A stretch of 64,000 nucleotides of DNA from assembly GCA_030430385.1 (NCBI GenBank), contig JAUIFO010000013.1:46257-110256 (forward strand). The letters are read 5' to 3'. Positions within the stretch are counted from its first letter, which is position 1, and every line of letters begins with the position of its first letter. This document shows positions 43,727-52,935 of this stretch, piece by piece. The DNA is from Bacteroidia bacterium (GTDB taxonomy: Bacteria; Bacteroidota; Bacteroidia; Flavobacteriales; Flavobacteriaceae). The notes under the pieces were generated by a model that was given only the letters and a program-made list of their open reading frames with translations, did not search any database and had not been told where the DNA came from. Both the position numbers and the translations under genes were made by a program.

Positions 43727-45706
43727 ATGAGAACACAATTAGATCATAGCATTTTAAAAAAAATCACCTTTTTGGGTATCGTCTGCTTAATGATTTTAAG
43801 TGTGTCTTGCAAGGAACAGACTTCAGTTGATATTAATACCAGTGATTCAAATTCAGAAGTCATAAATCAAAATGATATTCAACGTATCGAACCACCACAT
43901 TGGTGGATTGGTTTTGAATCGGAAGAATTGCAATTACTAGTGCATCATCCTGAGATTAGCAACTATACACCTCTTATAGACTACAAAGGTGTTTCTATTG
44001 ATAAAGTTTCAAAAGGGAACAATAGTGAGAACTATTTATTTATCGATTTGATTATTTCTGAAAGTGCCTCTGCAGGGAAATTCAATATCAAATTTCAAAA
44101 TAATAATGAGGATGAGTTCATAGCAACTTACGAATTAAAAGAACGGACTAAGCCTGCTGAAGATTTTATTGGGTTTGATAGTTCTGATGCTATTTATCTC
44201 ATTACTCCAGATCGTTTTGCGAATGCAAACCCGAGTAATGACAGTTTTGATAATCTGAAGCAGAAAACCATAGATAGAACCGATGGTTATGCTAGACATG
44301 GAGGTGATATAGAAGGCATAACAAATCATTTAGATTATATAGAAGATTTAGGATTTACAACGGTTTGGCCTTGTCCAATGCTAATAAACGATATGCATCA
44401 AGGGTCCTATCATGGTTATGCAATAACCGATTATTATCAGGTAGATCCACGTTTTGGAACTTTTGAAGAGTATAAAAAACTGGCTTCTGAATTAGATAAA
44501 AGGGGAATGAAATTGATCATGGATCAGGTGGCTAATCATTGCGGTTTAGAACATTGGTGGATGAAAGATTTGCCTTTCAACGACTGGGTTAATTATCAGG
44601 ATCATTATGAGGCTAACATTGATAATTGGAATTGGCAAGTGAACAAGAATTCTAATCATATCAGGACTACTAATCAAGATCATTATGCTTCTGAAATTGA
44701 TGCCAAAGAAATGACCGAAGGCTGGTTTGTTCCAACAATGCCAGATTTAAATCAACGCAATCCCTTTATGTCAACCTACATCATTCAAAATAGCATTTGG
44801 TGGATTGAAACCTTAGGACTAGAAGGTATTCGTCAAGATACTTATCCTTACCCTGATAAGGATTTTATGAGTGATTGGGCTGGAGCAATTATGAAAGAAT
44901 ATCCAAATTTTAATATTGTTGGTGAAGAATGGTCAACAAATCCATTGCTTATTGCTTATTGGCAAGATGGTGCACAAAATGCCGACGGTTACAGATCTAA
45001 CTTGAGATCTACTATGGATTTTGCTATGCAAGAGATCGTTGTAAAAGGTATTAAAAATAAAGAGACTTGGGGAACAGGTCTCAAAGAAATATATGTTGGT
45101 TTGGCCAACGATTTTAATTACCAACGTCCAGAAGATATTATGGTGTTTCCAGACAATCATGATATGAGTCGTATTTATACCCAAATGGAGGGCAATGTCA
45201 CTAATACTAAAATGGCACTAAGCTATTACGCAGTACTGCCACGAATTTTTCAAATGTATTACGGTACAGAGATTTTGATGGACGACTTTGATAAACCTGG
45301 TGATCATGGTTTGATCAGAACTGATTTTCCTGGAGGTTGGAAAGGTGATGCTGCCAATGCATTTTCTGGTGAAGGTCTTGAAGCTGAAAGTAAAACAATG
45401 CAGTCGTTTATTAAGAAATTAATGAATTATCGAAAGCACAGTAAAGCGATTCACAAAGGCGAGACAATTCATTTCGCACCTCAAGATGGTGTGTACGTTT
45501 TAGTTAGACGTCATAATGATGAAATTGTTGTCCATATTTTGAATAAAAACGAAGACGCATACACGCTAGATTTAAGTCGATTTGATGAACTGAAACTACA
45601 AGGTAAAACCTTCAGAAATATTATTACTAATGAAAGTGTGGTTTGGGAGCAAAGCTTATCACTACCAACTAAAGGAAGTTATTTGTTTAGTACAAAAACC
45701 AACTAA
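43727..45706 (+). CDS. GH13 lipoprotein, cyclomaltodextrinase/neopullulanase-like (SusA-like)
   Basis: This 659-residue protein has a lipoprotein signal (SVSC, Cys28). The N-terminal cyclomaltodextrinase-type domain (IEPPHWWIGFESEELQL near 52) is followed by a GH13 barrel with MDQVANHCG, nucleophile Asp in GIRQDTYPY, acid Glu in IVGEEWST, and FPDNHDMSR. A C-terminal beta domain ends the protein. It hydrolyses maltodextrins and branch-containing oligosaccharides in the periplasm or at the surface. It starts one base after the GH65 stop. Confidence 0.94.
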   Translation: MRTQLDHSILKKITFLGIVCLMILSVSCKEQTSVDINTSDSNSEVINQNDIQRIEPPHWWIGFESEELQLLVHHPEISNYTPLIDYKGVSIDKVSKGNNSENYLFIDLIISESASAGKFNIKFQNNNEDEFIATYELKERTKPAEDFIGFDSSDAIYLITPDRFANANPSNDSFDNLKQKTIDRTDGYARHGGDIEGITNHLDYIEDLGFTTVWPCPMLINDMHQGSYHGYAITDYYQVDPRFGTFEEYKKLASELDKRGMKLIMDQVANHCGLEHWWMKDLPFNDWVNYQDHYEANIDNWNWQVNKNSNHIRTTNQDHYASEIDAKEMTEGWFVPTMPDLNQRNPFMSTYIIQNSIWWIETLGLEGIRQDTYPYPDKDFMSDWAGAIMKEYPNFNIVGEEWSTNPLLIAYWQDGAQNADGYRSNLRSTMDFAMQEIVVKGIKNKETWGTGLKEIYVGLANDFNYQRPEDIMVFPDNHDMSRIYTQMEGNVTNTKMALSYYAVLPRIFQMYYGTEILMDDFDKPGDHGLIRTDFPGGWKGDAANAFSGEGLEAESKTMQSFIKKLMNYRKHSKAIHKGETIHFAPQDGVYVLVRRHNDEIVVHILNKNEDAYTLDLSRFDELKLQGKTFRNIITNESVVWEQSLSLPTKGSYLFSTKTN

Positions 45707-45734
45707 TTTTTGAATTGAAGCTGTAAAAATATAA

Positions 45735-48700
45735 ATGAAAAACATCACATACATATTAGCATTTTTATTGAGTTATAGCGTTTTTGCGCAAGTCACCATC
45801 ATTGTAGATGGCCTTCCTGAAAACACCTCTAAGGATGCTTCTATTTTTATTTCTGGCGATTTCGAAGGTTGGTCTGGAGGTCATGAAGATTATAAACTTA
45901 CACCTCATAAGGATACGCATATAATTACATTACCAAAGACCTCAGAGTCTATTTTGTTTAAATTCACGCAAGGTTCTTGGAAAACAGTTGAATGCGATGG
46001 TAAAGGACAAAGCATTGGAAATCGTAAGTATGTGTTTAAAGAGTCACAAGACACTCTCAGACTTAAAATTGAAGGTTGGGACCATTTGATTGCAGCTAAA
46101 GCAGAGCCAACTATAGCTGATAATGTTTCCGTGTTGTCTGAAGATTTTGAAATGCCTCAGTTAAATAGAAAACGACGCATTTGGTTATACTTGCCTCCTG
46201 ATTATCACATTTCCAATGAAGCTTATCCTGTAATTTATATGCATGATGGACAGAATTTGTTTGATGGTAGCACCTCGTTTTCTGGGGAGTGGAGCGTTGA
46301 TGAAACGCTTAACAAACTCTATGAAGAAAAAGGTTTAAAATTTATTGTTGTCGGGATTGATAACGGACAATCCAAACGCCTAGATGAATACAGTCCTTGG
46401 TTTAATGAAAATTATGGTGGTGGCGAAGGCAATGCGTATTTGGAATTCATCACGCAAACTCTAAAACCATACATTGACCGTAATTTTAGAACACTAAAAG
46501 ATAAAGCAAATACAGGAATTATCGGGAGCTCTATGGGAGGATTGATCTCTCATTATGCTGGCTTAAAATATCCAAACACTTTTGGGAAAGTTGGTGTCTT
46601 TTCACCAGCGTTTTGGTTTAATCCTAATATCAAACACTATTCTCAAACACACGGAAATATTTCAGATACAAAAATGTATTTTCTTGCTGGCGGAAAAGAA
46701 GGTGGTAATGTAAGGTTTGAAGAAATCAGTCAAACCGTTGCAGATATGAATGAGATGGTAGCGACTTTAAAAGCGAAAGGTTTTAATCCTGATCATCTAA
46801 AATCGAAAGTTGTTCCTGAAGGAAAACATAACGAATCCTTATGGCGAAATAATTTTGAAGAGAGTATTTTATGGCTATTTTCAGAAACAATCAACGTTCG
46901 TGAGTTTGTAAGTGCGAGTTCAAAAGCGAACCAACTTGAAATTCAGGTGTCTGACGGAACATATAACATTCAGTTTTATAATCCAAGTATTGTTGAAACC
47001 ACATTCAGACCTTCAGATACTATTCAAAATAAAGAGTCACATGCTGTTGTTTTAGAGCCTTCTGCTGTTCAAACATCTTTTTCTGAAACTGATAACGCCA
47101 TTGAATTCGCATCATCAGGGATGTCAGTTAGTATTACAAAACAACCTTTTAATATCTCTTATTCATATAAAGGGGAACCTCTTATTTCAGAAAAAAGAGG
47201 CTATTATAAAAGTGCTCATAAACCTTTAGATATTGTCAAAACAAATATTGTTGCTGATGAAACTGAAAAGATTGAGTTTAATCTTACCGAAGATGAAGTC
47301 CTTTATGGTGGTGGCGCAAGAGCTCTTGGGATGAACAGACGTGGTCATCGTTTGCCCTTATTCAATCGCGCGCATTATGGTTATGAAACTGAAAGCGCAT
47401 TGATGAATTACACGATGCCAATCGTCATGTCGTCTCAAAAATATCTTATACATTTTGATAATGCACCAATCGGCTACCTAGATTTAGATAGTAAATCAAA
47501 TAATACCTTAACCTACGAAACCATTTCTGGTAGAAAAACATATCAGGTTATCGCTGGAAATACGTGGTATGATATTATTGATAATTATACCGATTTGACA
47601 GGAAAACAACCTATGTTGCCACGTTGGGCTTTAGGTAATTTTTCAAGTAGATTTGGTTATCATTCGCAAAAGGAAACGATTGAGACTATCAATAAATTTA
47701 AAGAAGCTGAAATACCAGTTGACGCTATAATTTTAGATTTATATTGGTTTGGTAAAGACATTAAAGGAACTATGGGGAATCTTGAATTTCATCGCGATTC
47801 ATTTCCAAACCCGAAACAAATGATCAAAGATTTGAGATCAAAAGATGTCGAAACCATTTTAATTACGGAGCCTTTTATTTTAACGACATCGCATCGTTGG
47901 GAGGAAGCTGTAAGCAACAATATTTTAGCTAAAGATTCTATTGGGAATCCTGCGAAGTACGACTTCTATTTTGGAAATACAGGAATCATAGATATCTACA
48001 ATAAAGAAGGAAATCGTTGGTTTAAAAACATTTATAAAAATCTGTCAAAGTTTGGTGTTACTGGGTTTTGGGGAGATTTAGGAGAGCCAGAAGTACATCC
48101 TAGTTGGGTACAGCATGCCACAGGCACTGCAGATGAAGTGCATAATATTTATGGTCACGATTGGGCAAAATTAGTGTACGAGTCAAGTCTTGAAACAGCG
48201 TCAGAGCAACGACCATTTATATTGATGCGCGCAGGATATTCTGGATCTCAACGTTATGGCATGGTGCCTTGGTCTGGAGATGTCAACCGAACTTGGGGAG
48301 GCTTGCAATCACAACCCGAAATTGCGCTTCAAATGGGAATGCAAGGCTTAGGTTATATGCATTCTGATTTAGGCGGATTTGCTGGAGCTAATCTTGATGA
48401 TGAGCTTTACGCAAGATGGTTGCAGTATGGTGTGTTTCAGCCAATTTATCGACCTCATGCGCAAGAAGAAGTTGCAAGTGAACCTGTATTCAGAAGTGAA
48501 AAGGCGAAAGCTTTAGCTAAAGAAGCAATAGAATTGCGCTATCGCATGCTACCTTATAACTACAATCTGGTGTTTGAAAATAGTCAAACCGGAGCACCTT
48601 TAATGCGACCATTATTCTTTGAAGAGGAAACCAATAAGATGCTTCTTGAAGAGGATAGTATGTACTTTTGGGGAAATGATTTTCTAGTCGCTCCTGTGAC

Positions 48701-49262
48701 TTATGCTAAAGCTGAAAAGCAAACCATGTATTTTCCTAAATCGTCTAATTGGTTTGATTTTTATTCAAATAAGACTTTTAAAGGTGGCAGTATTGTTGTG
48801 TATGATCTTGAAGAAAATACCATTCCAACGTTTGTTCGTGGAGGTGCTTTTATTCCAATGTCTAAGACCATACAATCAACTAAAGCTTATGATGCAAATG
48901 ATGTGATTGTGCATTACTATTTTGATGCGTCTTTATCTAAAAGTAAACGTAGGTATTACAATGACGATGGCAAAACGGTTAAGGCTTTTGAAAAAGGCAT
49001 GTATGAAATTTTAGAGTTTGCTTCAGAGTTTAAAAACAACACATTGGACATAAACTTCCAAGCAGCGATTGGAAAGCAATTCAATGCTCAGGACAAATCT
49101 ATAACCTTAGTTATTCGCAATATAACTGCTGCTCCTAAACAAATAAAAGTTGGACAACAGAAGGTTAACGTCAATTATAATAGTAAAAAACAAACGCTTA
49201 GTATTCCTGTAAAATGGAATACTTCCGAAGACAAACACATACAAATCAAACTCAAAAAATAA
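45735..49262 (+). CDS. CBM20-like / esterase / GH31 alpha-glucosidase fusion
   Basis: This is a 1175-residue secreted protein with a signal peptide (to about SVFAQ). A starch-binding CBM20-like domain (about 20-112; ISGDFEGWSGG) is followed by an alpha/beta-hydrolase of the esterase D/Fes type (about 130-390) with GSSMGG (Ser265 region) and YMHDGQNLF. The GH31 alpha-glucosidase (about 490-1090) has nucleophile Asp781 in FWGDLGEPE and acid/base Asp849 in PWSGDVNRTW. The GH31 part would release glucose from maltodextrin ends. The esterase part may remove acyl groups or be a degenerate binding unit. A single chain carrying all three is unusual. Confidence 0.93.
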   Translation: MKNITYILAFLLSYSVFAQVTIIVDGLPENTSKDASIFISGDFEGWSGGHEDYKLTPHKDTHIITLPKTSESILFKFTQGSWKTVECDGKGQSIGNRKYVFKESQDTLRLKIEGWDHLIAAKAEPTIADNVSVLSEDFEMPQLNRKRRIWLYLPPDYHISNEAYPVIYMHDGQNLFDGSTSFSGEWSVDETLNKLYEEKGLKFIVVGIDNGQSKRLDEYSPWFNENYGGGEGNAYLEFITQTLKPYIDRNFRTLKDKANTGIIGSSMGGLISHYAGLKYPNTFGKVGVFSPAFWFNPNIKHYSQTHGNISDTKMYFLAGGKEGGNVRFEEISQTVADMNEMVATLKAKGFNPDHLKSKVVPEGKHNESLWRNNFEESILWLFSETINVREFVSASSKANQLEIQVSDGTYNIQFYNPSIVETTFRPSDTIQNKESHAVVLEPSAVQTSFSETDNAIEFASSGMSVSITKQPFNISYSYKGEPLISEKRGYYKSAHKPLDIVKTNIVADETEKIEFNLTEDEVLYGGGARALGMNRRGHRLPLFNRAHYGYETESALMNYTMPIVMSSQKYLIHFDNAPIGYLDLDSKSNNTLTYETISGRKTYQVIAGNTWYDIIDNYTDLTGKQPMLPRWALGNFSSRFGYHSQKETIETINKFKEAEIPVDAIILDLYWFGKDIKGTMGNLEFHRDSFPNPKQMIKDLRSKDVETILITEPFILTTSHRWEEAVSNNILAKDSIGNPAKYDFYFGNTGIIDIYNKEGNRWFKNIYKNLSKFGVTGFWGDLGEPEVHPSWVQHATGTADEVHNIYGHDWAKLVYESSLETASEQRPFILMRAGYSGSQRYGMVPWSGDVNRTWGGLQSQPEIALQMGMQGLGYMHSDLGGFAGANLDDELYARWLQYGVFQPIYRPHAQEEVASEPVFRSEKAKALAKEAIELRYRMLPYNYNLVFENSQTGAPLMRPLFFEEETNKMLLEEDSMYFWGNDFLVAPVTYAKAEKQTMYFPKSSNWFDFYSNKTFKGGSIVVYDLEENTIPTFVRGGAFIPMSKTIQSTKAYDANDVIVHYYFDASLSKSKRRYYNDDGKTVKAFEKGMYEILEFASEFKNNTLDINFQAAIGKQFNAQDKSITLVIRNITAAPKQIKVGQQKVNVNYNSKKQTLSIPVKWNTSEDKHIQIKLKK

Positions 49263-49265
49263 ACC

Positions 49266-50675
49266 ATGAAAAATTACATATCTCTTTTTATACTCTTGAT
49301 AGTTGTTTCAGCTTGCAAAACTGAACAAAAAGAAGTTGCAGTTGAAACCAATACTGAAACGACTCCAGTTTTAGCACCTATTTCAAAAACTGACATGGAA
49401 AATGCGGTCATTTATGAAGCGAATATTCGTCAGTATTCTCCTGAAGGAACTTTTGATGCATTCACAAAAGATATTCCTCAGCTTAAAGAACTTGGTGTTA
49501 AAATTATTTGGTTAATGCCTGTATTTCCTATTTCTGAAACCAAACGTAAAGCAACTGGTGGTAAGTTCGCTTCAGAATTTCCTGAAGCAGAGCAGGCTAA
49601 ATATTTAGGAAGCTATTATGCGGTTACCGATTTTACAAAAATCAATCCTGAATTTGGTACGATTGAAGATTTTAGAGAGTTGGTCAAAGTAGCTCACGAT
49701 AACGGAATTTATGTGATTTTAGATTGGGTACCTAATCATACAGGTTGGGACCACAAATGGTTAACAACAAATCCTGAGTACTATACGCATAATGATAAAG
49801 GTGAAGTTATTCATCCTGAAGGAACAGATTGGACAGATGTTGCCGATTTAAATTATGACAATCAGGACATGAGAAAAGAAATGATTGAAGATATGGTTTA
49901 TTGGATTACTGAAGAAGGCGTAGATGGTTACAGATGCGATGTTGCTGGTTCAGTGCCATTAGATTTCTGGCAACAAGCTGTACCAGTTTTAAGAGCTAAA
50001 AAAGACCTTTTTATGTTAGCTGAAGCTTGGGAGCCTGAGTTATTAGATGGTGATATTTTTGATATGGCTTATGGTTGGGATGGACATCATCTATTAAATG
50101 CTTTAGCCAAAGGGGAAAAAAATCTAGAGGATTATGATGCTTATATTCAAAAGATAAATAACGATTATGATGCCGATGATATCTTAATGAATTTTGTAAC
50201 CAATCACGATGAAAACTCTTGGAATGGTACCATAAATGAACGTATGGGTGAAGCTTCTGAGTTGATGACTGCTTTAAGTTTTACACTTAAAGGGATGCCT
50301 TTAATTTATTCTGGTCAAGAGTATGATTTAGATCATAGATTAAAGTTTTTTGAGAAGGATTCGTTTCCTAAAGAGAAAGGGAAAACTTGGAAATTATTAC
50401 AAAAACTAGGAACATTAAAGCGTACTAATGCAGCACTTAATGGTGGTAAAAATGCAGCATCCTACAAACGATTAAATTCTGAAAACAACATGTTGATGTT
50501 TGAACGCTCTAAAGAGAATCAGACCATAGTGTTTGTTGGAAATTTTTCAGATACAGACAATGAAATTATAATTCCTGAAGGTGCTTATGTAGATTATATG
50601 TCTAATGCTAAATTACAACTTAATGGAGAGGCTGTAGCGTTTGGTCCTTGGGAATACAAGATATTAGTAAAGTAA
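49266..50675 (+). CDS. GH13 alpha-amylase lipoprotein
   Basis: This 469-residue protein has lipobox VSAC (Cys17). The short GH13 barrel shows LDWVPNHTG, nucleophile Asp in GYRCDVAG, acid Glu in FMLAEAWEPE, and FVTNHDENSW, followed by a small C-terminal beta domain. Length and motifs fit a compact periplasmic or surface alpha-amylase or glucosidase. It lies 3 bases after the GH31 fusion and 1 base before the next GH13 gene. Confidence 0.93.
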   Translation: MKNYISLFILLIVVSACKTEQKEVAVETNTETTPVLAPISKTDMENAVIYEANIRQYSPEGTFDAFTKDIPQLKELGVKIIWLMPVFPISETKRKATGGKFASEFPEAEQAKYLGSYYAVTDFTKINPEFGTIEDFRELVKVAHDNGIYVILDWVPNHTGWDHKWLTTNPEYYTHNDKGEVIHPEGTDWTDVADLNYDNQDMRKEMIEDMVYWITEEGVDGYRCDVAGSVPLDFWQQAVPVLRAKKDLFMLAEAWEPELLDGDIFDMAYGWDGHHLLNALAKGEKNLEDYDAYIQKINNDYDADDILMNFVTNHDENSWNGTINERMGEASELMTALSFTLKGMPLIYSGQEYDLDHRLKFFEKDSFPKEKGKTWKLLQKLGTLKRTNAALNGGKNAASYKRLNSENNMLMFERSKENQTIVFVGNFSDTDNEIIIPEGAYVDYMSNAKLQLNGEAVAFGPWEYKILVK

Positions 50676-50676
50676 G

Positions 50677-52344
50677 ATGAGTAGAGTTATTGTTATATCG
50701 TTATTGGTTTGTCTTCTCTTTAATTGCAAAGAGCATAAAACAACTAGTGTGGTTAAGGAGCCAAGCATTGAAAAGCCTTTTGTTTGGGAAAGTGCTAACC
50801 TTTATTTCCTTTTAACTGATAGATTTAACAATGGTGATACTTCTAACGATACCAATTTTGATAGGTCTAAAACTACAGGGAAGCTTCGTGGTTTTGAAGG
50901 TGGCGATTTAAAAGGGATTACCAAAAAAATCAAAGAAGGGTATTTTTCAGATTTAGGTGTTAATGCAATTTGGATGACACCAATTGTAGAACAAATTCAT
51001 GGAGGTACCGATGAAGGTACAGGTGTCACTTATGGATTTCATGGATATTGGACTAAAGATTGGACAGCAATTGATCCAAATTTTGGTACCAAAGATGATT
51101 TGCATGAGCTTGTTTCAGAAGCGCATAAAAAAGGAATCAGAATTCTTTTAGATGCTGTTATTAATCATACAGGTCCAGTTACCGAAAAAGATCCTGTTTG
51201 GCCTGAAAGTTGGGTGAGAACAAGTCCGCAATGTGGTTATACTAATTATGAAAATACCATAACCTGTACTTTAGTCAAAAACCTTCCAGATATTAAAACT
51301 GAAAGTAACGATGCAGTAGAACTGCCTCCTCAATTGGTTGATAAATGGAAAGCCGAAGGTCGCTATGATGAAGAAGTTGCCGAACTCAATGCGTTTTTTG
51401 AACGCACAGGACATCCAAGAGCGCCTCGATTTTATATCATGAAATGGTTAACCGATTATATTACAGAGTTTGGAATAGATGGATATCGTGTAGATACTGT
51501 AAAACATACTGAAGAATTTGTTTGGCAAGAATTTAAGACAGCATGTGATTTTGCTTTTAAAACGTACAAAACGAATCATCCTGAGATGGTGTTAGACGAT
51601 AATGAGTTTTATCTAGTTGGTGAAGTATATAACTATGGTATTAGTGGTGGTCAGGTATTCAATTTTGGAGATAAAACTGTAAATTATTTTGATCCGCCAA
51701 GCTTTCAAAGTTTGATCAATTTTGAGTTCAAATGGAATGCAAAAGAGTTGAATTATGAAGACTTATTTAAAAGGTACTACAAGATACTAAGTAATGATCT
51801 TAAAGATTTTGGAACATTGAATTATTTGAGTTCTCACGATGATGGAAGTCCGTTTGATGCGCGCAGAGCGCAACCTTTTGAAACAGCTAATAAGCTATTA
51901 TTATCTCCAGGTACTGCTCAAATTTATTATGGTGATGAATCTGCGAGGTCTTTGGTGGTTGAAGGTACTGTTGGTGATGCAACATTACGATCTAATATGA
52001 ATTGGCAAGCTATTCAGAATGATGATACCACTGGCTTGATCTTGACACATTGGCAAAAATTAGGTACATTTAGAGAACGTCATCCTGCTATTGGTGCTGG
52101 TTTACATCAAATGATTACAGAAGAACCTTATGTGTTTTACAGAAGTTATTCTGAAGGACAATACGAAGACTTAGTAGTCATTGGATTGGAATTAAATAAA
52201 GGAGCAAAAGAAATTAATGTCTCTAGAATTTATGATGATGGTACTGTGCTACATGATGCCTACTCCAATCAAGATGTAACTGTAAAAAATGGAAAAGCCC
52301 TTATTGATTCTGAATTTGAAATGGTTTTGTTAGAAATGAAATAA
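50677..52344 (+). CDS. GH13 alpha-amylase lipoprotein
   Basis: This 555-residue protein has lipobox LFNC (Cys17). The GH13 barrel has LDAVINHTG, nucleophile Asp in GYRVDTVKH, acid Glu in YLVGEVYNYG, and YLSSHDDGSPFD. An insertion (about 180-240, containing two cysteines) separates domain B from the barrel. It is the last catalytic gene of the locus and is distinct in sequence from the previous two GH13 enzymes, so a different cleavage preference is likely. Confidence 0.93.
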   Translation: MSRVIVISLLVCLLFNCKEHKTTSVVKEPSIEKPFVWESANLYFLLTDRFNNGDTSNDTNFDRSKTTGKLRGFEGGDLKGITKKIKEGYFSDLGVNAIWMTPIVEQIHGGTDEGTGVTYGFHGYWTKDWTAIDPNFGTKDDLHELVSEAHKKGIRILLDAVINHTGPVTEKDPVWPESWVRTSPQCGYTNYENTITCTLVKNLPDIKTESNDAVELPPQLVDKWKAEGRYDEEVAELNAFFERTGHPRAPRFYIMKWLTDYITEFGIDGYRVDTVKHTEEFVWQEFKTACDFAFKTYKTNHPEMVLDDNEFYLVGEVYNYGISGGQVFNFGDKTVNYFDPPSFQSLINFEFKWNAKELNYEDLFKRYYKILSNDLKDFGTLNYLSSHDDGSPFDARRAQPFETANKLLLSPGTAQIYYGDESARSLVVEGTVGDATLRSNMNWQAIQNDDTTGLILTHWQKLGTFRERHPAIGAGLHQMITEEPYVFYRSYSEGQYEDLVVIGLELNKGAKEINVSRIYDDGTVLHDAYSNQDVTVKNGKALIDSEFEMVLLEMK

Positions 52345-52360
52345 ACGAAAGGGATAGATT

Positions 52361-52831
52361 ATGAAGCGTATTATATTGATAATAATTTTATTAGGTGGTT
52401 TACAGGTAACTGCTCAAGTAGGAATTAATACAACAACACCTCTTAGTACGCTGGATCTTAATGGAAACCTTTCTGTGAAGCATGTCACTCTTCCTGTTGT
52501 TGCTACAGATTTTACAGCTCAAAATATTGATGATGGTGTATACATTTCAGTAAGTCCAGTTGTAAATGATCAAGATTTTGTATTGCCAGATCCAAGAACT
52601 TATCCTGGAAGGGTGTACATTATAAGAAATGTTCAAGATACATTGGATGCTGATATTACAATGGACGCTACTGCTTTAGCTGATGGTGTTTTGTTTTTTG
52701 CAGGTGATAGTAGCACAGGTTTTGCTGGTCCTGTAGATATGGATTCGGGTCTTGGAGGAAGTCATCGTACAAAGACACTCATATTTATTAGTGATGGCTC
52801 TAACTGGACCTATGGCATTTTAGGGTTTTAA
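52361..52831 (+). CDS. Small secreted protein of unknown function
   Basis: This 156-residue protein has a signal peptide ending near QVTAQ. The mature start VGINTTTPLSTLDLNGNLSVK is a pattern very common in flavobacterial surface proteins and tail-fibre-like repeats. The rest is beta-rich with no catalytic motif. It lies 16 bases after the last amylase gene and may be read with it, but no link to starch use is evident. Confidence 0.85.
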   Translation: MKRIILIIILLGGLQVTAQVGINTTTPLSTLDLNGNLSVKHVTLPVVATDFTAQNIDDGVYISVSPVVNDQDFVLPDPRTYPGRVYIIRNVQDTLDADITMDATALADGVLFFAGDSSTGFAGPVDMDSGLGGSHRTKTLIFISDGSNWTYGILGF

Positions 52832-52935
52832 GTCTACTTTTAACAGTTTTTCTCGTAACATTTTCGTCGTAAGTAAGTCTTAGAAATACCGACTAAGCTT
52901 TTAATTCGTAACTTTATAGGTTAAGACGTGTTATT

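Noticed and set aside
52859..52889. CATTTTCGTC as a possible sixth LytTR half-site upstream of the GAF gene
   Set aside because: No second decamer lies 21 bp to either side.
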